Virus record (IMG/VR): IMGVR_UViG_3300001683_000072
Span: 1-35,983 of that record
DNA: 35,983 nucleotides
Reading direction: 5' to 3' (one strand)
Source of the DNA: a virus
Shown: positions 25,101 to 30,424 of the stretch, piece after piece
Layout: each line of letters starts with the position of its first letter
Position numbering within the stretch: position 1 is the stretch's first letter
The notes under the pieces: model-generated
The model's input: the letters and a program-made list of their open reading frames with translations, nothing else
The model's database searches: none
Told to the model about the DNA's origin: nothing
Program-made: the position numbers and the translations under genes

Positions 25101-25199
25101 AACCTGTTCAGCAAACAGGCCTTCGGCAAGTTTGTGTCGCTCAGTGACAACATCGAGACTGCAGTCAAGGTGCTCGAGGGCATGGCACCGACGGAATGA
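22194..25199 (+). CDS. Baseplate hub protein (gp27/GpD-like)
   Basis: 1,001 residues; the start overlaps the LysM gene stop (TGATG). Residues ~310-375 (FRPFMSLQNFTIEVAPSAG, LTLHDRSRLSEIAPFVKPDL, FGQTQIIVEYGWNHPDG) match the beta-barrel segment typical of gp27-type hub proteins. The C-terminal ~80 residues (FGQEFFVDFGTGTSVDN, YIVLGVTHTLEPGQFETTLN) are another conserved hub element. Between them is a long insertion with Lys/Ala/Pro-rich linkers (KPKPAPKPKNKKGK near residue 790). It is far longer than T4 gp27 (391 aa). It probably forms the platform on which the central spike sits; no lysozyme motif is visible in it. It is the last structural gene before replication genes. Confidence 0.7.
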   Translation: MAQNPEKLFNSLQALGKYFGGIGARFSGWEGEKPAEADTDAYPLKKLLDKLRVPGSGGGLTTAQMIKEVETYLTKADEKDAEKLQETYSIVYEPEPTCAVSEGDNSAEKPNMGTDEGSMRAIVGNEPGSENLNGLPMKPTTAKPGLSCHTIKTAEFNFSNRNTGQVALFMGSIPSIEFSRCIPFIDITLVTAQSAVSDDGRIQTTSLGQFLMGQKQLDVGSTDYSIVTAVATEFDARAEEVKEEGEVTKKAVTMSSAGMELFTSPQTLVSADEDYDDHMAYQTIAQRGKDEKGDPLPTDVGGLRGTGVIDKFRPFMSLQNFTIEVAPSAGFMSTKTATMTLTLHDRSRLSEIAPFVKPDLFGQTQIIVEYGWNHPDGGPASENDFGVLLNSMRETDKYGVVGSTFTFTAEGEVQINVRLVTKGLTQMQTTSIGEDEKVAKSLARVNKIIEAVATIRSRVMGRSTAKNVSPMAVLSAVSDTQKVATLSNASLNKLKKFMQQQSKAGADPDFKELAAELKKLLIDKPDGETAKQELTNSIAAVVKRRLDALKTGVDPWLDGTPFEGSPYHKKKNAINTNPKLNQTTHVSLAKLMLVFCGAPLALTGDQFTEVQFIFYPFNNKASFMWNSSIANFPINIGVFMKKWVEVSKTSANWPLARFLGFVFSNFIRSDQAQAWGLTTLYTTTGKGKDKKAVLKEKYKKDAHVLRTDKQARLNVAYGNNGASLEFKRPRVQMFPEALKVEGDAAQTLLRIHIMDLQCSSHDNAAQMLLAARTDAMGTLNATLPKPKPAPKPKNKKGKASVAPADHSKPYIDSLVAAMDLGLLEAIPALVVAGDTPTLDEVSKSQFRIAGGFPALKNFIASTMPTIIYGSQNSAVISATVNSITDPAIATVNMQRAGMGSGVDPQGVRDGGLPLQVSPVSLEMKVFGCPAVSFGQEFFVDFGTGTSVDNVYIVLGVTHTLEPGQFETTLNLFSKQAFGKFVSLSDNIETAVKVLEGMAPTE

Positions 25200-25267
25200 T
25201 CTTCCCTCGGACTCCCTGCGGGCTCTGAAGTTTATACATTGGCACCAGCGGCAGATAAATTTCTATT

Positions 25268-25687
25268 GTGGATGCCTATATTCATCGAGACATTTTTGGC
25301 ACTAAAAAGCACCTTTTCATCCATCGATCGGGCGAGTACTCCTGGACGGAACGGCTGCCCTCCGATGCTTGGGTCTTCTCTCGCCACGGAACCCATCCGA
25401 AGTCCATAAATTCCATCATGAGGTTGATGTCTATAGAGGCGCCTGTCATGGAGTTCGAGGAGCACAGGCGATCGATCAGGGATGGACTGGGGGTGGACCT
25501 GGACGCGATTCCGTGGCACCTGGTCCTGCCCAGGAAGCAGTTTGGAGCGTGGTGCTCTGGGATGGTCGATCGGGTGCGCTCAGCGCTGCAGCAGTTTTTG
25601 CTCGAACGCTATGCAGACGTATGCAGACGTCTTCCTTTCCAATGGACAGTTCCTTGCGGGGCTCCAATCGGCCTGCATCGACCTTGA
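25268..25687 (+). CDS. Family A DNA polymerase, N-terminal part (frameshifted)
   Basis: The first ~118 residues of a small PolA-type polymerase, from a GTG without a clear ribosome binding site. There is no 3'-5' exonuclease motif; this part (SGEYSWTERLPSDAW ... DLDAIPWHLVLPRKQFG ... VRSALQQFLLERYADV) corresponds to the region ahead of the palm. At 25611-25630 the ten bases ATGCAGACGT occur twice in tandem. With one copy removed, ...LLERYADV runs directly into FLSNGQFLAGLQ of the next frame; with both, the frame ends in unrelated sequence at 25687. The reconstructed protein is 406 residues. Either the gene is broken or the duplication is an assembly artefact. Confidence 0.7.
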   Translation: MDAYIHRDIFGTKKHLFIHRSGEYSWTERLPSDAWVFSRHGTHPKSINSIMRLMSIEAPVMEFEEHRRSIRDGLGVDLDAIPWHLVLPRKQFGAWCSGMVDRVRSALQQFLLERYADVCRRLPFQWTVPCGAPIGLHRP

Positions 25688-26498
25688 TAAGCTACAGGAG
25701 TATTTAGGGTCGGAGGGGAATGCAACGATTAGAAAGACGCTGGCCTCCGCTGCACCGGACGAGGACGGCCTCGCGGAAGTGGTCACCTATTCTATGATCG
25801 GCACTTCGACCGGCCGGCTCGTGGTTGAATCGGGGCCCCAAGTCCTGACGCTGCCAAAGAAGCATCGGGACATTTTTTGCTCCGGGCACAGGGGCGGCAC
25901 CGTGTATCAGATCGATTTTATCTCTCTAGAGCCCCGGGTCGCCAGGCTGGTCGCAGAATTGCCCACCCAACGAGACGTTTATGAGAGCATCTCCGGAGAG
26001 ATCTTTGCGCAGGAGCTGTCCAGGAAAGAGGTCAAGTTGGCAGTGCTCTGTGCGTTGTACGGCGTCTCGGCAAGACGGCTGAGCAATATGTTGGCCGGCA
26101 AGGCGATCGCTACCGAGGTGATCCGGCAGGTGAAGAAATATTTTGCTGTGGGAGCTCTGGTGCTCCGTCTGCGGGAACAGCTCGAGCGGTGCGGATACAT
26201 TGAAAACTTCTATGGTCGTCGGCTCTACTTGCAGAACGACTCCGATAATATAATGATCAGTCATTATTTACAGTCGAGTGCAGTTGATGTGGCGCTGTTG
26301 GGATTTTCACAGATGCTCAGCAAATTCAACGGGTCCGGACTGGAGATCAAGCCTCTCCTGGTCATCCACGATGCACTGCTCGTGGATGTGCCCCCATCTC
26401 AGGAACAGACATTCAGGGAGCTCGTTTCGGCTGGGGTGACACTGGACGGGCTGGGTTCATTTCCGCTGTCATTAGATGTCGTGAGTCGTTCCACATAA
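25482..26498 (+). CDS. Family A DNA polymerase, catalytic part (frameshifted)
   Basis: The palm and fingers of a PolA-type polymerase; genuine coding begins at the 10-bp repeat (25611-25630), not at the nominal start. Motifs in order: TSTGRLVVESGPQVLTLPKK (motif 1); motif A DFISLEPRV, with the catalytic Asp at 25914 and the usual Glu and Arg; motif B RKEVKLAVLCALYG, with Arg, Lys and Tyr at the canonical four-residue spacing; motif C VIHDALLVDVP, with the catalytic His-Asp at 26367. The residue equal to E. coli Phe762 is Leu (26046-26048), the variant known from virioplankton surveys. No exonuclease domain is encoded. It replaces the family B polymerase expected in a true T4 relative. Stop at 26498. 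Confidence 0.88.
   Translation: MDWGWTWTRFRGTWSCPGSSLERGALGWSIGCAQRCSSFCSNAMQTYADVFLSNGQFLAGLQSACIDLDKLQEYLGSEGNATIRKTLASAAPDEDGLAEVVTYSMIGTSTGRLVVESGPQVLTLPKKHRDIFCSGHRGGTVYQIDFISLEPRVARLVAELPTQRDVYESISGEIFAQELSRKEVKLAVLCALYGVSARRLSNMLAGKAIATEVIRQVKKYFAVGALVLRLREQLERCGYIENFYGRRLYLQNDSDNIMISHYLQSSAVDVALLGFSQMLSKFNGSGLEIKPLLVIHDALLVDVPPSQEQTFRELVSAGVTLDGLGSFPLSLDVVSRST
25611..25630 (+). repeat. Exact 10-bp tandem duplication inside the polymerase gene
   Basis: ATGCAGACGT at 25611-25620 is repeated exactly at 25621-25630. Ten is not a multiple of three, so the duplication alone shifts the frame; deleting either copy restores an open polymerase frame from 25268 to 26498. Confidence 0.95.
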
Positions 26499-26523
26499 TT
26501 AGTTAGTGTAGTGAGGTCCAGAT

Positions 26524-27162
26524 GTGAATACTGATACTTTTATAAGAAGACACGTAAGAAAATTGTTGATGGAGAATGGCTATTCCAGGGCACCCTTGGC
26601 ATCGTCCGACCCCACCCTTCGGCCCGGGCGCCCCGTGAACGAAGAGTCAGAATTTTTTAAAAAAAGCCGCCAACGCGCCAGCGGCAAAAAACCTTCGCGC
26701 CGCTCTCGGGGACAGTTTCGAGTGGTGTCTTCGGTTCTCGGTCGCATCCCTAAGGGCATGAGGCCGGCCAATCCAGCTGACGTCATGAAAAATTTGGAGG
26801 CCACCGGCCGCTACACTGGCATGGACGCTGAGAGTGCCATTGAGGCCATTGAGAGTCTCATGGAGGCTGCCATAGGCGGAGCGGATGCCATGCAGCGTGC
26901 CTATGGCGGAGTGAGCACCAGGGATGATGGGCAAGGCCGCCGAGGAGTGGTTGTGGGCCTGGGTGAGCTGGACCTCAATAATGCTGCACGTTACCTAAAA
27001 ATTACCCTGGAAGCAGCGCGCGATTCCGGGATGCTCACCCTCGGCCAGGACGTCCGGGTCGAGACCAGCAGTCTGGGAATTGTAATCTATGAGTCGCCGG
27101 GCGGAGCTCATTCGTGGGGACGACAAAAATCACGCCGGCGCAAGAAAAGTGACAAAGACTAG
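26524..27162 (+). CDS. Hypothetical protein with processed-leader-like N terminus
   Basis: 212 residues from a GTG. It starts MNTDTFIRRHVRKLLMEN, a basic amphipathic helix ending L-M-E, reminiscent of the KRQL..IIRE leaders at 11766-12812. A long basic, disordered region follows (residues ~20-75: Arg, Lys, Ser, Pro), then an Ala/Glu helical region (~85-130: SAIEAIESLMEAAIGGADAMQRAYGG) and a beta-type C-terminal part (RRGVVVGLGELDLNNAARYLK ... VETSSLGIVIYESPGG) ending in a very basic tail. No known family recognised. The basic regions suggest nucleic acid binding. It lies between the polymerase and an HD-domain gene. Confidence 0.6.
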   Translation: MNTDTFIRRHVRKLLMENGYSRAPLASSDPTLRPGRPVNEESEFFKKSRQRASGKKPSRRSRGQFRVVSSVLGRIPKGMRPANPADVMKNLEATGRYTGMDAESAIEAIESLMEAAIGGADAMQRAYGGVSTRDDGQGRRGVVVGLGELDLNNAARYLKITLEAARDSGMLTLGQDVRVETSSLGIVIYESPGGAHSWGRQKSRRRKKSDKD

Positions 27163-27213
27163 TATCAATATCGACCCCACTGAGTATAATTTAGCTAGGA
27201 GGATTATTGCACC

Positions 27214-27801
27214 ATGAGCAGCACAGATCTCGAGCAAATTAAATCTAATTGGGAGACCTTCGAGGGTCTCTGTAGGCGCCTCTCTGACCACAAGCTTAAT
27301 AGCCTACTGGATGAACTGGGGGATAGGCTGGTGATGTGCCCGAGCTCCCCTAACGAGTCACAGCCCGGGTCTTATCCAGGGGGCTTAATAGAGCATTCTC
27401 TGAGGGTGACCTCGAACATGAGGACTATTGCCAAAGCCTTTAATATGGAGCTCCAAGTGGCCAGCATCCTGAAGGTGGGGCTCCTCCATGAAATTGGGAA
27501 GGTGGGCGACCTAACAGAAGATTATTTTGTTGATCAGGACAGTGACTGGCACAGGGAGAAGTTGGGTCAAGTCTATAAGTTCAACGAGAATCTAAACAAG
27601 ATGTCCGTTTCTCATCGGACACTCTTTCTCCTGCAGCGCTTCGGTGTCGAGCTCTCAAAGGAGGAGTGGATTGCAATCCAATTGGCCGGTGGCAGTCACT
27701 TCGAGGAGAACCGGTTCTATGTTGGTCACGAGCCGACTTTGGCCATGGCGCTGCAGCTAGCCAAGCGCTTCACCATTCACGCTGATGGAAACAATTCTTA
27801 G
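27214..27801 (+). CDS. HD-domain-like protein, metal site altered
   Basis: 195 residues, with an optimal AGGAGG before the ATG. The sequence YPGGLIEHSLRV (His61) followed by ILKVGLLHEIGKVGDL (His92-Glu93) is the arrangement of HD-superfamily phosphohydrolases, which cleave nucleotides and are common in T4-like marine phages. The usual His-Asp is His-Glu here, and where a distal Asp is expected (normally 'AD' in the last helix) the sequence reads LQLAKRF. Extra His at 134, 162 and 172 could contribute ligands. The fold assignment is good; activity is uncertain because two standard Asp ligands appear changed. Gene context among replication genes suggests nucleotide metabolism. Confidence 0.7.
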   Translation: MSSTDLEQIKSNWETFEGLCRRLSDHKLNSLLDELGDRLVMCPSSPNESQPGSYPGGLIEHSLRVTSNMRTIAKAFNMELQVASILKVGLLHEIGKVGDLTEDYFVDQDSDWHREKLGQVYKFNENLNKMSVSHRTLFLLQRFGVELSKEEWIAIQLAGGSHFEENRFYVGHEPTLAMALQLAKRFTIHADGNNS

Positions 27802-27832
27802 GGGATTGTGCGGCCGGTGGCATAATTATAAC

Positions 27833-28123
27833 ATGCACATTTTGAGACAGTACATACGTCTGACGCTGCTCGAGGCGCATGCCAAGAGCGACGAAGAGGA
27901 TCCCACGGAGGACCTCCTGACCGAGCCAGATTTTCCGGACTCGGATGACGAACAGGAAGAGCAGAGCGTCGTTTCGAATATTGCTGGCTACACTCTCCCT
28001 TTGGGAGCTTCCCCAATTATCGTACCTCACTTAAGCAGCGCGGCGAGATCGCTGGATCTGGTTTTGGCGGCGCTAAACCCGAAAAGAAAAGGCGGCGTCG
28101 ATCGGTATAAAATTATCGAATAA
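27833..28123 (+). CDS. Small acidic protein with leader-like N terminus
   Basis: 96 residues from the ATG at 27833; an in-frame ATG at 27785 would overlap the HD gene and add 16 unlikely residues. It begins MHILRQYIRLTLLEAH, a basic helix ending L-L-E at residues 12-14, the same position as in the 11766-12812 family. A very acidic stretch follows (~18-45, Asp/Glu-rich), then a hydrophobic segment (~50-65) and a basic end. No known family. It may be a processed internal virion protein, though its location next to the SSB gene could instead mean a replication accessory role. Confidence 0.5.
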   Translation: MHILRQYIRLTLLEAHAKSDEEDPTEDLLTEPDFPDSDDEQEEQSVVSNIAGYTLPLGASPIIVPHLSSAARSLDLVLAALNPKRKGGVDRYKIIE

Positions 28124-28135
28124 ACCCACCGAATT

Positions 28136-28164
28136 TTGAACATCTAAACTACGTCTGCTACATT
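28136..28164 (+). promoter_or_regulatory. Sigma70-like promoter before the SSB gene
   Basis: TTGAAC (28136-28141) and TACATT (28159-28164) are separated by 17 bases, about 60 bases ahead of the SSB start. The same -35 hexamer and spacing occur before the RecA gene. The -10 matches the consensus at 4 of 6 positions. Confidence 0.45.
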
Positions 28165-28222
28165 TAACACATGGCAAATAAAGCCACTAAGCAATTGACC
28201 ATTACACATTAAGGAGTTAAAA

Positions 28223-29026
28223 ATGGCTATCGACTTTGAAGCAATTCGCAATAAGCTCAACCAACTCTCAGGAAATAACAGCCGACGCAACACAATGTGG
28301 CGTCCGGTCGAGGGCGAGGAGACCACGGTCCGCATCCTGGCATTTCCTGACAATGACGGACAGCCCTTCAAGGAGCGCTGGTTCTATTACAACATTGGAA
28401 GTAACCCCGGGCTCCTGGCACCTTATCAGTTTGGGCAGCCAGATCCCATTCAGGACCTGATTAACAAGCTTCGCGATGAGGGCACTAAGGAGTCGTATGA
28501 GCTGGCCAAAAAGCTCTACCCCAAGATGAGGTCCTATGCACCGGTCATTGTCCGCGGCGAGGAGGATCGAGGCGTTAGACTCTGGGGATTTGGCAAGACC
28601 GTCTACACGTCCCTCCTCAACATCATGCTCGACGAGGATTACGGTGACATCACGGATCCCCTCGAGGGACGTGACGTGAAGGTCATCTGTACAAAGCCCC
28701 CTGGACGTCAGTGGGCGACGACTGAGGTGCGCCCCCGGGGCAAGCAGTCGCCCCTGAATGACAATCCAACTAAGGCTAAGGAGTGGCTCTCAAACCTTCC
28801 AGACCTTGATCAACTGTACAGCTGCAAGTCGTCCGATGAGCTTGAGAAGATCATCAATGACTGGCTGAGCGGGGACAGCGATAATGACAGCGTGGGCACT
28901 GTTCGGGGGTCTCGATCCACAGCAACAACAGCCCCTGCAGCTGCCGCCGGTGATGATGCGAGCAGCAAACCCTCTTCGAGGTACAAGAGTCTTGACGATG
29001 CATTTGCTGATCTCGAGGATCTCTGA
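28223..29026 (+). CDS. Single-stranded DNA binding protein, gp32-like
   Basis: 267 residues with AAGGAG upstream. The N-terminal basic segment (MAIDFEAIRNKLNQLSGNNSRRN) is followed by an OB-fold-like core (WRPVEGEETTVRILAFPDND, RWFYYNIG, YAPVIVRGEEDRGVRLWGFG) of the type found in T4-like SSBs, then a Ser/Thr/Ala linker and an acidic tail (KSLDDAFADLEDL) that in gp32 recruits replication partners. The Cys/His zinc site of T4 gp32 is absent: only two isolated Cys are present. It would coat ssDNA at forks and during recombination. It has its own promoter-like element and ends in a strong terminator, consistent with the high expression an SSB needs. Confidence 0.82.
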   Translation: MAIDFEAIRNKLNQLSGNNSRRNTMWRPVEGEETTVRILAFPDNDGQPFKERWFYYNIGSNPGLLAPYQFGQPDPIQDLINKLRDEGTKESYELAKKLYPKMRSYAPVIVRGEEDRGVRLWGFGKTVYTSLLNIMLDEDYGDITDPLEGRDVKVICTKPPGRQWATTEVRPRGKQSPLNDNPTKAKEWLSNLPDLDQLYSCKSSDELEKIINDWLSGDSDNDSVGTVRGSRSTATTAPAAAAGDDASSKPSSRYKSLDDAFADLEDL

Positions 29027-29044
29027 TATCCACGTGAACTGAGT

Positions 29045-29076
29045 GAAACGGGAGGTAATACCTCCCGTTTCTGTTT
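29045..29076 (+). terminator. Rho-independent terminator after the SSB gene
   Basis: An 11-bp perfect stem, GAAACGGGAGG (29045-29055) with CCTCCCGTTTC (29061-29071), around the loop TAATA, followed by a short T-rich tail. It lies 18 bases after the SSB stop and partly overlaps the promoter of the next gene. Confidence 0.88.
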
Positions 29077-29103
29077 GAACATGCGGCCGTCTTAAACTAT
29101 AGT
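29075..29103 (+). promoter_or_regulatory. Sigma70-like promoter before recA/uvsX
   Basis: TTGAAC (29075-29080) and TATAGT (29098-29103) with a 17-base spacer, directly after the SSB terminator and 20 bases before the RecA start. Hexamers match consensus at 4 and 5 of 6 positions. It implies recognition by the host's housekeeping RNA polymerase early in infection. Confidence 0.6.
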
Positions 29104-29122
29104 AGATAGACACGAGGAAGAT

Positions 29123-30316
29123 ATGGCCAAGAAGAAGAAAACACCCCTCCCAGAAGATTTTACTGATGAACTTATCCGCTCCTTGAACAAGGAGCACGGG
29201 TCCCAGGTTGCATATAATCTGGCGTACGACACATCTCCTACGCACGTTAAGAGGTGGATATCGACCGGTTCGGATCAGCTGGACTACATTATTGCCAATA
29301 GGCCCGGTGGCGGCCTGCCCGAAGGCCGCATCGTGGAAATATTTGGACCACCCGGAATTGGAAAATCACACATAGCAATTCAGATTGCCAGGTCAACTCA
29401 GCGGATGGGTGGAATCGTCGTCTATATCGATACTGAGAATGCAACATCAGTGGATAATTTGGGCCTGTTGGGAGTGGACATCAGTAAGAGGTTCGTCTAC
29501 GTCGACACACACTGCACGGAGGAGGTCCTCTCCATCACTGAGGCTACCATCATGAAGGCCAAGGCTATGGACAAGGACGTCCCAATCACCGTTGTTTGGG
29601 ATTCAGTGGCGGCCACATCACCCAAGGCTGAGCTCATCGGAGACTACGACAAGGACACGATTGGTCTGCAGGCTCGCGTCATATCAAAAGGCATGCGCAA
29701 AATTACGGGCGTCATAGCTAATCAGAACGTTCTATTTGTGATCTTGAATCAGATTCGGACCAAGATTGGAGTCATGTTCGGAGATCCCACAGTCACGCCT
29801 GGAGGCAAGGCAATACCTTTCCACTCGTCAGTGCGCATCAAACTCGGAGCAGGGCAGCAGATCAAGAATAAAAATGGAGACATCATCGGCATCAACGTCT
29901 CTGCAAAGACCATCAAGAATAAGGTGTCGCCTCCCTTCCGGTCGTGCGCTTTCGAAATTCATTTTGGTAAAGGAATTGTTGAACACGAGCAGGTGTTTGA
30001 TGTGCTTCGGAAGCATGGGGACGTCCTGACAGATGAGCACGAGATTTCCTTCTCCGGTGTGGGTGCCTGGAAGACCCTGACTGTCACATCGAGGGAGACG
30101 GGAGAGTCAATTGTTAAAAAGAAATTTTATAAAGCAGATTTTGTTGATGTGTGGAATAATCTGACATATAAGCCTTACATTGAGGCTGCACTGGAGGATG
30201 CCCTCGTCACCAAGATGGCGAGTAGGGATAATATAGATGTCGACGCTGAGTCCTATGAGGAAGTGCGTGCAATTGCATTGGAACTGAACGAAGAAGCCCT
30301 CAGCCCTGAGGAGTGA
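29123..30316 (+). CDS. uvsX: RecA/UvsX-like recombinase
   Basis: 397 residues, with GAGGAAG before the ATG. The Walker A motif GPPGIGKS lies at ~75-82, followed by VVYIDTENA, the Walker B-like ITVVWDSVAA and the loop-2 region FVILNQIRTKIG with TPGGKAIPFHSSVRIKL, all hallmarks of the RecA core. The N-terminal segment is short and Lys-rich, and the acidic C-terminal tail (SYEEVRAIALELNEEALSPEE minus its edges) resembles that of phage UvsX. It forms filaments on ssDNA for recombination-dependent replication and repair, with the SSB gene just upstream as partner. It has its own promoter. The symbol follows the T4 convention; it could equally be called recA. Confidence 0.93.
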   Translation: MAKKKKTPLPEDFTDELIRSLNKEHGSQVAYNLAYDTSPTHVKRWISTGSDQLDYIIANRPGGGLPEGRIVEIFGPPGIGKSHIAIQIARSTQRMGGIVVYIDTENATSVDNLGLLGVDISKRFVYVDTHCTEEVLSITEATIMKAKAMDKDVPITVVWDSVAATSPKAELIGDYDKDTIGLQARVISKGMRKITGVIANQNVLFVILNQIRTKIGVMFGDPTVTPGGKAIPFHSSVRIKLGAGQQIKNKNGDIIGINVSAKTIKNKVSPPFRSCAFEIHFGKGIVEHEQVFDVLRKHGDVLTDEHEISFSGVGAWKTLTVTSRETGESIVKKKFYKADFVDVWNNLTYKPYIEAALEDALVTKMASRDNIDVDAESYEEVRAIALELNEEALSPEE

Positions 30317-30334
30317 GTCACAGAGGGGTAAGAT

Positions 30335-30412
30335 TTGAGCACCGAGTACCCGGCGACGCTGGAGGAGGGGACCATCCATGAGCATCCAATTTTGCTCATC
30401 GATGGTCTTTAA
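30335..30412 (+). CDS. 5' fragment of the RNase H-like gene, ending at an in-frame TAA
   Basis: TTG at 30335 has GAGGGG six bases upstream, a better start context than the downstream ATG. It encodes 25 residues ending HPILLIDGL and then TAA (30410-30412). LLIDGL is the metal-binding first strand of 5'-3' nucleases (T4 RNase H has CLIDFSQ). The same frame resumes immediately as LNVYMRHFVANPT. The catalytic Asp is therefore cut off from the body of the enzyme by one stop codon. The codons either side of TAA are CTT and CTC, both Leu, so skipping six bases would restore IDGLNVYMRHF. An inserted six bases, or readthrough, are the alternatives. Confidence 0.55.
   Translation: MSTEYPATLEEGTIHEHPILLIDGL
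30370..30407 (+). other. Long hairpin overlapping the start of the RNase H-like gene
   Basis: The arms GACCATCCATGAGCA (30370-30384) and TGCTCATCGATGGTC (30393-30407) pair at 14 of 15 positions (one central C-C mismatch) around an 8-nt loop, followed by TTTAA. It ends on the first base of the CTT codon before the in-frame TAA. It could be a weak-tailed terminator for recA, a translation attenuator, or part of a recoding signal. Confidence 0.7.
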
Positions 30413-30424
30413 CTCAACGTATAT

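Noticed and set aside
28171-28212. 13-codon ATG frame before the SSB gene (MANKATKQLTITH)
   Set aside because: No clear ribosome binding site and no conserved feature; it lies in the 5' leader after the proposed promoter and is likely chance.
30370-30412. Simple terminator for recA as the whole explanation of the hairpin
   Set aside because: Not fully excluded, but only three T follow the stem, and the same bases encode a recognisable nuclease N terminus (LLIDGL) in frame with a strong ribosome binding site, so coding is the better first explanation.
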